Source: Deltaproteobacteria bacterium
Lineage (GTDB): Bacteria; Desulfobacterota; Desulfobacteria; Desulfobacterales; Desulfatibacillaceae
NCBI GenBank assembly: GCA_021815525.1
Contig: JAKAGN010000188.1
Span: forward strand, 1-5,940
Reading direction: 5' to 3'
Length of the DNA stretch: 5,940 nt
The notes under the pieces were generated by a model. The model was given only the letters and a program-made list of their open reading frames with translations, was not told the origin of the DNA and searched no databases. The position numbers were made by a program, and so were the translations under genes. Of this stretch, positions 1 to 4,384 are shown one piece after another. The stretch's first letter is position 1. The number at the start of each line of letters is the position of its first letter.

Positions 1-123
1 GAATGCCCCGCAGGCCCGGCAGGCGTAGACGCCTCGGCGGGCGGCCCCGCCGTCCTCCTCCCGCGCTTCGACGGCCGCGCCCGGCGCTCGTTTTCCCGGT
101 TTTTGACCCTCCTCGCGGAACAC
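1..123 (-). CDS. Partial gene, N-terminus with zinc-knuckle CxxC; function unknown (possibly CULT-domain-like)
   Basis: Reading leftwards from a GTG at 123-121, 41 codons stay open to the window edge. An AAGGG ribosome-binding site lies 7 nt upstream (131-135), and an in-frame stop lies further upstream near 183, with no ATG between, so GTG is the likely start. The first ~30 residues are charged and rich in Gly, Ala, Glu and Arg, and look disordered. They are followed by V32-Y33-A34-C35-R36-A37-C38-G39, a Cys-x2-Cys-Gly knuckle that suggests the start of a zinc-binding fold. Bacterial cereblon/CULT-domain proteins begin with a similar hydrophobic-x-C-R-x-C-G segment after a variable tail, but too little is visible to assign the family; any zinc ribbon is possible. 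GC-rich codon use supports coding. The gene diverges from the DUF4405-like gene. Confidence 0.45.
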   Translation of the reverse strand, partial: MFREEGQKPGKRAPGAAVEAREEDGGAARRGVYACRACGAF

Positions 124-313
124 TTTCCTTCCCTTCCTGATGCCGGCTCCTGCTGAAAGGCAAGCCGTCCGATGGGATTTATTTTACAATTTAAAGGGTT
201 GCGGATGAGAGCCGTCCGTGGTAGCTAAACGCGCATCGGCTCCTTGCGGACAAAAAGCGCCGCAGGCTTTTCAAGTGATTTTTTTTGCACGTTTTTCGCG
301 CGGAGGCACTCCC
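124..313. other. Divergent intergenic spacer with AT-rich island and leader hairpin
   Basis: This 190-bp spacer separates the leftward partial gene from the rightward membrane-protein gene. An AT-rich stretch at about 177-196 is the natural place for promoters. A TTTACA at 183-188 resembles a -35 box, but I see no good -10 at the right distance. A hairpin can form from AAAAGC (253-258) and GCTTTT (266-271) with a 7-nt loop, followed by a run of eight T at 279-286. This has the look of a weak intrinsic terminator or attenuator ahead of the gene at 314. No gene is seen in the spacer. Confidence 0.35.
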
Positions 314-658
314 ATGAACAAGCTCACCCTGAAGGTCGTCACCGACGCCCTCATGTTCGTCTCCCTCTCCTCCACCCTCGCGGTGGGCCTCATAATGAAG
401 CTCATTCCCACGGGCGGCGGGCCCGACGCCGAAAAGTACTTCCTCCACGTTCACCGCCACTCCTGGGGCGAGCTGCATTTCTTCCTGGCCGTCATCTTCG
501 TGGCGAGCCTTGCGGCGCACCTCATCCTCAACTGGGGCTGGGTCAGCTCCGTGGCCAAGCGCTACTTCGGCGAAAACTCGCAAAAGGCCCTCTACGCCCT
601 GGCCGGGGCCTGGATAGGCGTGCTCTTTTTCGGGTGGATCGTTCTCCTCATCGCGTAA
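314..658 (+). CDS. Small three-helix membrane protein, DUF4405-like (cytochrome b-like fold)
   Basis: This is a 114-residue integral membrane protein. A GGAGG at 302-306, 7 nt before the ATG at 314, fixes the start; an upstream in-frame GTG at 218 has no such site and would add 32 polar residues. Hydrophobic segments lie at about residues 10-30, 55-75 and 92-112. The middle part has R48-H49-S-W51-G52-E-L-H55 and a further H69 inside the second helix. Such an R-H-x-W-G-x-x-H motif with histidines at helix ends is typical of DUF4405 proteins, which resemble small haem-binding cytochrome b-type membrane domains. Haem ligation by H49/H55/H69 is inference. The gene is monocistronic as far as the window shows and converges on the Nudix gene with 16 nt between stop codons. 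A partner redox protein is not visible. The precise role is unknown. Confidence 0.8.
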   Translation: MNKLTLKVVTDALMFVSLSSTLAVGLIMKLIPTGGGPDAEKYFLHVHRHSWGELHFFLAVIFVASLAAHLILNWGWVSSVAKRYFGENSQKALYALAGAWIGVLFFGWIVLLIA

Positions 659-674
659 AAAGGGGCCGCGCTTC

Positions 675-1319
675 TCACTCCTTGTGAAGAAGCCGCAGAA
701 ACCACGCCCCGCGCCCCGGACGGCCGCCGCGAGCCAGCGCCAGAAGCTCGTCTATGACGATCAGGGAGAGCCCCCAGATGCGGCGGCCCTGGTAGTCGTA
801 GCAGGGCACGGCCCAGTCCCGGCCCAGAAAGCGCCAGATCATGACGCTCCGGTTTCCGGGATCGAGGAGAAAGGGGAAGGGCACCCAGAGCCTCTCCCTC
901 ACCTCGCGGTTTTCGCGCCAGGCAGGCTCGGCCGTAAGACGAAGCACGTAAGGCGTCACGATCATGGGGGAAAAGCCGGCGTGGGTGCGGGTGGGCACGT
1001 CCGAGAGCCTTCCTGCGGGCGCGACGCTTTGGGGCTCCATGCCCGTCTCCTCCCATAGCTCCCGGAGGGCCGCCGCGAGCGGCGAGGCGTCCCCCGGCTC
1101 CAGCCGGCCGCCCGGGAAGGCCATGTCGCCGCTCCAGGGGTCGCCCTCGCGCTCGGCCCGCCTGATGAAAAGCAGGTCGGGCCCCTCGCCCTTCATTACA
1201 AGCGCCACGGCCGCCCGGGGAAGAAGCCGCCGGCCGGGTATCTCCACGGCCCTGTGGCGGCCGATCCGCCCGAGAAGCTCCCCCGCGCCGGCCGCCGCGT
1301 TTTCCTGCCCATCCGCCAT
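675..1319 (-). CDS. Nudix hydrolase, CoA pyrophosphatase-like (NudL/UPF0035 type)
   Basis: A 214-residue protein with a Nudix box at residues 70-94: F-P-G-G-R at 68-72, D77, then R86-E87-L-W-E90-E91-x-G93. The metal-binding REUxEExGU core is intact. As in E. coli NudL and other CoA pyrophosphatases, the loop has one extra residue and Asp77 stands where many Nudix proteins have Glu. The preceding L-L-F-I-R-R segment and W-S-G-D-M-A-F-P-G-G also match this class. Expected reaction: Mg/Mn-dependent cleavage of the pyrophosphate in CoA, oxidised CoA or a similar nucleoside diphosphate derivative in the cytoplasm. Start choice: the ATG at 1319 has GGGAG 10 nt upstream. An in-frame ATG at 1352 adds 11 residues, but its codons are unusually AT-rich for this window and it coincides with the predicted transcription start. 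It is divergent from the FmdB gene and convergent with the gene at 314. Substrate is not proven by sequence. Confidence 0.9.
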   Translation of the reverse strand: MADGQENAAAGAGELLGRIGRHRAVEIPGRRLLPRAAVALVMKGEGPDLLFIRRAEREGDPWSGDMAFPGGRLEPGDASPLAAALRELWEETGMEPQSVAPAGRLSDVPTRTHAGFSPMIVTPYVLRLTAEPAWRENREVRERLWVPFPFLLDPGNRSVMIWRFLGRDWAVPCYDYQGRRIWGLSLIVIDELLALARGGRPGRGAWFLRLLHKE

Positions 1320-1358
1320 GCGCCCCGATCTCCCGCCACGTTTTGTCCACATGGAGAA

Positions 1359-1387
1359 ATCCTATCACAATACGCTCCGCACAAAAA
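1359..1387 (-). promoter_or_regulatory. Candidate promoter for the Nudix gene
   Basis: On the minus strand a TTTTTG (1382-1387) and a TAGGAT (1359-1364) are separated by 17 nt, and TG precedes the -10 hexamer by one base (extended -10). Transcription would begin near 1352, leaving a ~33-nt leader before the ATG at 1319. The match to the consensus is moderate (-10 four of six), so this is a prediction from pattern only. Confidence 0.35.
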
Positions 1388-1416
1388 CCCCGCCGTAAAG
1401 TTCCCGCAAGCCCCCC

Positions 1417-1444
1417 TTGCGCCGGGGCGCAGAAATGTTATTAT
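1417..1444 (+). promoter_or_regulatory. Candidate sigma70-type promoter for the FmdB-family gene
   Basis: TTGCGC (1417-1422) and TATTAT (1439-1444) are spaced by 16 nt, with TG at 1436-1437 forming an extended -10. The start of transcription would be near 1451, giving a leader of about 20 nt that holds the strong AAGGAGG at 1458-1464. Two short palindromes overlap the promoter: GCAAG/CTTGC at 1406-1420, over the -35, and GCGCC/GGCGC at 1419-1430, in the spacer. They could be an operator, but they may equally be chance in GC-rich DNA. Confidence 0.45.
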
Positions 1445-1470
1445 TCCCACAGATTGCAAGGAGGACCGTC

Positions 1471-1785
1471 ATGGCCATCTATACCTACGAGCACCTGGAG
1501 GAGCCCTGCGCCTTTGGTCTTACCTTCGACTTCCCCCAGCCCATGAGCGCTGCGCCTTTGACCGAGTGCCCCAAGTGCGAGGGGCCGGTAAGGCGCATAA
1601 TCGCGCGGCCCAACATAAACCGGCCCAAGGGCGACGCGGAGCTTAGGGACAAGGGCTTCACCAAGCTCGTCCGGCGCGACGACGGCGTTTACGAAAACGT
1701 GACGGCCCGCGAGGGGGAAAGCCGCTACGTGGTGCGGGGAAGACCCGAAACGCTTCCCGACGTAAAAAAGACCGTGAGCGACTGA
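1471..1785 (+). CDS. FmdB-family zinc-ribbon protein with a His-substituted first knuckle
   Basis: A 104-residue protein. AAGGAGG at 1458-1464, 6 nt before the ATG, decides the start. The N-terminus M-A-I-Y-T-Y-E-H8 aligns with the FmdB-type start M-P-x-Y-x-Y-x-C. The second knuckle is intact at P29-L-T-E-C33-P-K-C36, followed by V-R-R-I-I. The first knuckle, normally Cys-x2-Cys, reads H8-x4-C13, so a His may replace the first Cys and the metal site would be His-Cys3 rather than Cys4. The tail (residues 50-104) is basic and acidic, probably flexible, and contains a conserved-looking G-F-T-K-L-V-R-R-D-D-G-V-Y-E-N-V stretch. FmdB proteins were first noted beside formamidase genes as putative regulators, but their biochemical role is unsettled. 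The gene is transcribed alone and diverges from the Nudix gene. No neighbouring gene points to a specific function. Confidence 0.8.
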   Translation: MAIYTYEHLEEPCAFGLTFDFPQPMSAAPLTECPKCEGPVRRIIARPNINRPKGDAELRDKGFTKLVRRDDGVYENVTAREGESRYVVRGRPETLPDVKKTVSD

Positions 1786-1812
1786 TTTTGGGTTTCCCCA
1801 TTTTTATGCTTG

Positions 1813-1821
1813 TGATATAAT
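1813..1821 (+). promoter_or_regulatory. Extended -10 promoter candidate for the acyltransferase-SDR operon
   Basis: A perfect TATAAT at 1816-1821 is preceded by TG plus one base (1813-1815), a full extended -10 element. No good -35 box lies at the usual distance (TTTCCC at 1793-1798 is weak), which extended -10 promoters can tolerate. Transcription would start near 1828 and give a leader of about 165 nt before the ATG at 1992. The leader can form a GGCGGA/TCCGCC hairpin (1877-1882 with 1890-1895). A small TGGG/CCCA stem followed by five T (1789-1805) just upstream may weakly terminate the FmdB transcript. Confidence 0.5.
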
Positions 1822-1991
1822 TTTTGCTGTCGATTTCACGACGCTTTTCTTTCCTTAAAAATCGGGCGCGTCCACGGGCGGAACGCCGCTCCGCCTTCCA
1901 GCCTCCACGCTTCGGCGGCGGGGGTTGAAGCCTTGAGCGCGTTTTTTCCGGACCCGCCGCGTTGTTTCCATTTTTCACGAGGAAGCCCACT

Positions 1992-2804
1992 ATGACCCGT
2001 ACCCTGCTCAAGAAGCTCCTCATCACGCCGGACGTTGAGGAAATCATCGACAAAATTCCCAAGGACGTGGGCTCGTTCGGATACGACCCCTGGGGCTTCA
2101 GATGGGAGAGCGCCAAGGTGGGGCTCGGGCTCTTCAAGAAGCTCTACGACCACTACTTCCGCGTCACGGCCCACGGGCTCGAAAACGTGCCCCCCAAGGG
2201 CCGCGTGCTCATCATAGCCAACCACAGCGGCCAGATACCCTTCGACGGGGCCCTGATCGGCGTGGCGGTGGCCACCAACCCCGCCGGGCCCCGGGCGGCG
2301 CGGGCCATGATCGAGCGCTTCTTCCCCACCGTGCCCTTCCTGGGGAACCTCTTGAACCAGGTGGGCGGGGTCATCGGTGATCCGGTCAACTGCATACGTA
2401 TGCTGCGGCGCGAGGAGGCGGTCATCGTGTTCCCGGAGGGCGTGCGGGGCTCGGGCAAGCTCTACCGGCACCGCTACCAGCTCCAGCGCTTCGGAAACGG
2501 CTTCATGCACATCGCCATGACCGAAAAGGCCCCCATCGTGCCCGTCGGGGTGGTGGGCTGCGAGGAGACCATGCCCTCCCTGGCCAACATAGCGCCCCTC
2601 GCCAACATGCTTGCCGTGCCCTACGTTCCCGTGACGGTGCCCTTTCCTCTTCCCGCCAAGGTCATACTGAACTTCGGAAAGCCCCTCCACTACACCGGCG
2701 ACATCGATAGCGAGGAGGGCGTGACCCAGAAGGTGGAGGAGGTCAAGACCGTCATCCGGGGCCTCATCGAAAAGGGCTTAAGCGAAAGGAAAGGAGTGTT
2801 CTGA
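1992..2804 (+). CDS. Lysophospholipid acyltransferase family protein (PlsC/MGAT-like LPLAT)
   Basis: A 270-residue acyltransferase. The ATG at 1992 is chosen because GAGG at 1979-1982 lies 9 nt upstream; an in-frame TTG at 1962 would add ten residues and is less likely. Motifs in order: I75-A-N-H78-S-G-Q-I-P-F-D85 (block I, His plus acid), a phosphate-binding region around the Arg cluster at R101-R109, F147-P-E-G150-V-R-G-S-G-K (block III) and P184-V-G-V-V-G-C-E-E (block IV). His78 and Asp85 are six residues apart rather than the four of classic H-x4-D enzymes; the N-H-S-G-x-x-P-x-D-G form recalls the MGAT-like branch. Likely reaction: transfer of an acyl chain from acyl-CoA or acyl-ACP to a glycerolipid or other hydroxyl acceptor at the inner face of the membrane. 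No clear transmembrane helix is seen. Its stop codon overlaps the SDR start, implying a shared pathway. The acceptor is unknown. Confidence 0.88.
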   Translation: MTRTLLKKLLITPDVEEIIDKIPKDVGSFGYDPWGFRWESAKVGLGLFKKLYDHYFRVTAHGLENVPPKGRVLIIANHSGQIPFDGALIGVAVATNPAGPRAARAMIERFFPTVPFLGNLLNQVGGVIGDPVNCIRMLRREEAVIVFPEGVRGSGKLYRHRYQLQRFGNGFMHIAMTEKAPIVPVGVVGCEETMPSLANIAPLANMLAVPYVPVTVPFPLPAKVILNFGKPLHYTGDIDSEEGVTQKVEEVKTVIRGLIEKGLSERKGVF

Positions 2805-3811
2805 TGCCGCGCAAGAAAAAGTCGGAAACAAGCCAGGCGGCGGAAGCCTGCGCCTGCCCCGTGGACGCTCCCGAGGGCGAAATCCTGGTGACCGGCGCGG
2901 CCGGGGTCCTGGCCCAGGAGACCATAGCGAAGCTCCACCCCAAGTACCGCATCGTGGCCGTGGACTTCCGCCGGGCCGTGGAGATCGGAGAGGACATCCC
3001 CAGCTACCGCATCGATTTCCTGAAAAGGGGCCTGGAGGACATCTTCAGAAAGCACAGGATAAAGGCGGTAATCCACCTGGGGCGCATAGGAACCAACCCC
3101 CAGGGCGGCTTCCTGCGCTACAACGCCAACGTCATAGGCACCCAGAAGCTCTTCGACCTTTGCGCCAAGTACAAGGTGGGCCAGGTCATCGTGCTCTCCT
3201 CCTTCTTCGTTTACGGCGCCAACGCCTACAACCCGGCGCTTTTGAACGAGGACACGCCCCTGAAGGCCTCGGACCTGACCTTGAACCTGATCGACTCGGT
3301 GGAGCTTGAAAACCTCTCCAACATCTACATGTACAAGTACCCCGATCTCCACATGACGATCCTTAGGCCCTGCAACATCGCGGGCCCCGGGGTGCGCAAC
3401 AACATAGGCCGCCTCCTTTCCATGAAGGTGGTTCCGGTCCTGTGGGGCTTCAACCCGGTCATGCAGTTCATCCACGTGAAGGACATGGCCGAGGCCATAA
3501 TGCTCGCCTACGAGAAGAAGGTGCCGGGCGTCTACAACGTGGCCCCGGAGGACTGGGTGGCCTACAAGGACGTCCTGCGCCGCAGCGGAATAAAGGGCAT
3601 TCCGCTTCCCTCCATCCCCCCGGCCTTTCCGCGCTTCATAAGCCGGGCCTTGCGGTGGAAGGCCTTCCCCAGCTACCTCATCAACTACTTCAAGTACCCC
3701 ACCATCATCGACGGCGGCAAGTTCGCCAGGACCTTCGGCTTCAAGCCCAAAAGGAGCCTCGAGGAGATATTCACCCACTATCGGGAGATGAAAAAGAGGG
3801 CTTTTTTATAG
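2804..3811 (+). CDS. NAD-dependent epimerase/dehydratase-like extended SDR with degenerate catalytic motif
   Basis: A 335-residue protein starting within the acyltransferase stop (TGATG), with GGAG at about 2793-2796, so translation is probably coupled. A polar 25-residue leader with three Cys is followed by a Rossmann beta strand and T30-G31-A-A-G34-V-L-A37, a nucleotide-binding loop whose last Gly is Ala. D54 after the second strand suggests NAD preference. H91-L-G matches the usual H-x-A/G segment, and S132-S133-F-F-V-Y-G carries the usual Ser. Where related proteins have Y-x-x-x-K before the E-x-E helix, this one has N161-L-I-D-S165, so both catalytic residues appear lost. L187-R-P-C-N-I-A-G-P-G, F222-I-H-V-K-D and Y244-N-V-A complete the extended-SDR pattern. 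It may bind a nucleotide-linked ligand without redox chemistry, or use other residues. Similar SDRs sit beside acyltransferases in other bacteria, suggesting lipid or surface-glycan work. The stop TAG lies in a repeat end. Confidence 0.85.
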   Translation: MPRKKKSETSQAAEACACPVDAPEGEILVTGAAGVLAQETIAKLHPKYRIVAVDFRRAVEIGEDIPSYRIDFLKRGLEDIFRKHRIKAVIHLGRIGTNPQGGFLRYNANVIGTQKLFDLCAKYKVGQVIVLSSFFVYGANAYNPALLNEDTPLKASDLTLNLIDSVELENLSNIYMYKYPDLHMTILRPCNIAGPGVRNNIGRLLSMKVVPVLWGFNPVMQFIHVKDMAEAIMLAYEKKVPGVYNVAPEDWVAYKDVLRRSGIKGIPLPSIPPAFPRFISRALRWKAFPSYLINYFKYPTIIDGGKFARTFGFKPKRSLEEIFTHYREMKKRAFL

Positions 3812-3933
3812 GCCGTCCACAAACGCGATCCGCTGTGTTGCGCTTCGGTCTTGCGCTCGGTCACGTACGAAAAGTACGCTCCCATCGCGCTCGCCTCGCG
3901 CGCCTTGCGGCTCATCGTTTGTGATCGGCCTAT
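3808..3933 (+). repeat. Repeat element copy A with 18-bp imperfect terminal inverted repeats
   Basis: The left end (3808-3825, ATAGGCCGTCCACAAACG) is the reverse complement of the right end (3916-3933) at 16 of 18 positions, giving a 126-bp MITE-like unit. Positions 3821-3931 recur 170 bp downstream as copy B. Internally there is a near-tandem pair, TTGCGCTTCGGTC at 3838-3850 and TTGCGCTCGGTC at 3851-3862, and a small CGTAC/GTACG hairpin at 3864-3878. The left end overlaps the SDR stop codon TAG (3809-3811). No transposase is present, so any movement would need help in trans. Both strands are largely free of stops here, which is a consequence of composition and not evidence of coding. Confidence 0.75.
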
Positions 3934-3990
3934 GGCGTCGGGCGGATCGGCCGTGGGGCTCTTGAAACAGCCTGATAAGGGAGCTGACAA

Positions 3991-4101
3991 AAACGCGAAT
4001 TGCGGCGTTGCGCTTCGGTCTTGCGCTCGGTCACGTACGAAAAGCACGCTCCCATCGCGCTCGCCTCGCGCGCCTTGCGGCTCATCGTTTGTGATCGGCC
4101 T
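3991..4101 (+). repeat. Repeat element copy B (direct repeat of copy A)
   Basis: This matches 3821-3931 without gaps at an offset of 170 bp. The last 95 bases (4007-4101 against 3837-3931) differ at one position only (T3875 against C4045), and five more differences cluster in the first 20 bases. The right end AGGCCGATCACAAACG (read on the minus strand) is kept. The left inverted end is only weakly recognisable around 3976-3998 (AAGGGAGCTGACAAAAACG), so this copy looks degraded on its left side. The single T-to-C change falls in the internal CGTAC/GTACG hairpin, where the minus-strand transcript could still form a G-U pair. Confidence 0.8.
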
Positions 4102-4168
4102 GTCTTGCAGCGCAGGCCTTATAGCGTTTGTCATAATTTCGTTCCGTTTGACCGATTCCAGGGTGTGG

Positions 4169-4194
4169 GTGGCCCCGGCAACTTGTTGCCGGGG
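4169..4194 (+). repeat. REP-like unit 1 (GTGG plus palindrome)
   Basis: GTGG (4169-4172) is directly followed by CCCCGGCAAC, TT, GTTGCCGGGG (4173-4194), a perfect 10-bp stem with a 2-nt loop. The GTRG tetranucleotide 5' to a stem-loop is the hallmark of REP sequences recognised by RAYT proteins. As RNA it would make a very stable hairpin, but no T-run follows, so it is not a classic terminator. Confidence 0.65.
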
Positions 4195-4264
4195 TCCGAA
4201 GGACAAGAGGTCTTTGATCTGCCATGTTTCCAGTATGTTAGCAAAGGACCTCTTGCGCTACGCG

Positions 4265-4290
4265 CCCCGGCAACGAGTTGCCGGGGCCAC
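4265..4290 (-). repeat. REP-like unit 2, inverted
   Basis: On the minus strand GTGG (4290-4287) precedes the same palindrome with a 2-nt loop (4286-4265). On the plus strand the loop is GA, where unit 1 has TT, so one of the two central bases breaks the inverted symmetry. It faces unit 1 across about 70 bp. Confidence 0.65.
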
Positions 4291-4294
4291 CCGG

Positions 4295-4319
4295 GGCTCA
4301 TCGTTTGTGATCGGCCTAT
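4295..4319 (+). repeat. Repeat element copy C, right-end fragment only
   Basis: These 25 bases are identical to 3909-3933, the right terminal inverted repeat and adjoining bases of copy A, including the TAT after GGCC. The rest of the element is absent upstream; instead the REPIN-like structure ends 3 bp away. This is a truncated third copy, either cut off by the REPIN arrival or left behind after a deletion. Confidence 0.75.
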
Positions 4320-4365
4320 CCCGCGAAAGGGCGACGGGATCGATCAAGAGTAGGTAACGAAAAAA

Positions 4366-4373
4366 GGGGGGGG
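4366..4373 (+). repeat. Homopolymer run of eight G next to the amidohydrolase ribosome-binding region
   Basis: Six A (4360-4365) run into eight G (4366-4373), ending 11 nt before the ATG at 4385. The A-to-G junction is the only Shine-Dalgarno-like sequence for the gene. A run of this length can slip in replication, and a change would alter spacing in the leader, so it is a possible but unproven source of expression variation. Confidence 0.6.
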
Positions 4374-4384
4374 CGTCACTTAAA

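Larger units (their letters stand above)
4167..4292. repeat. REPIN/BIME-like element: two inverted REP units around a 70-bp spacer
   Basis: The outer arms 4167-4194 and 4265-4292 are reverse complements over 28 bases with one mismatch. Each arm is itself GTGG followed by a 10-bp-stem palindrome with a 2-nt loop. The spacer arms also pair: CAAGAGGTCTTT at 4204-4215 with AAAGGACCTCTTG at 4243-4255, with one unpaired base. The whole 126 bp could fold into one long cruciform or into two separate hairpins. The GTGG-plus-palindrome unit paired head to head is the known layout of REP doublets mobilised by RAYT (Y1-type) transposases. No such transposase lies in the window. Location between genes is typical. 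Confidence 0.7.
3812..4384. other. 573-bp gene-free, repeat-rich intergenic region
   Basis: Nothing here looks like a real gene. The region holds element copies A and B, the REPIN-like pair and fragment C, with non-repeated stretches at 3934-3990, 4102-4166 and 4320-4365. A weak ATCCCG/CGGGAT stem lies at 4318-4323 with 4335-4340. I could not find a convincing promoter for the downstream amidohydrolase or a classic GC-stem terminator after the SDR. The AT-only stem AAAAAG/CTTTTT (3791-3806), with T3807 following, lies inside the SDR end and is weak. No tRNA-like fold was recognised. Confidence 0.6.

Noticed and set aside
592..1368. Alternative 258-codon minus frame overlapping the Nudix gene
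   Set aside because: It is Arg, Gly and Pro rich without motifs, while the neighbouring frame contains a complete Nudix box.
1828..1991. Riboswitch in the acyltransferase leader
   Set aside because: The leader is long and can form hairpins, but I recognise no conserved riboswitch core, and GC-rich sequence forms such stems readily.
1836..2690. Minus-strand frame of 284 codons opposite the acyltransferase
   Set aside because: The peptide is low-complexity (His, Gly, Val, Glu rich), as expected of an antisense shadow; the plus strand shows the conserved acyltransferase blocks.
2690..3778. Long minus-strand open frame of 362 codons opposite the SDR gene
   Set aside because: It is a shadow of the SDR: high GC at third positions of the real gene removes stops on the opposite strand. 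The plus strand has clear SDR motifs.
4169..4194. Intrinsic terminator
   Set aside because: The stem is strong but no T-run follows on either side, and the inverted duplicate with GTGG heads fits REP units better.
3778..4206. 142-codon minus-strand open frame across repeat copies A and B
   Set aside because: The two copies are read in different frames (170 bp is not a multiple of three), the frame is explained by repeat composition, and there is no family resemblance or persuasive ribosome-binding site.
3808..4319. CRISPR array
   Set aside because: There are only two long copies and one fragment, with unequal spacing and repeat lengths of 25-126 bp, and no cas genes nearby.
3851..4357. Plus-strand open frames of 117-168 codons through the repeat cluster
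   Set aside because: They cross both repeat families and the REP palindromes, and codon use does not follow the strong GC third-position pattern of the real genes. Such peptides are probably spurious readings of the repeats.
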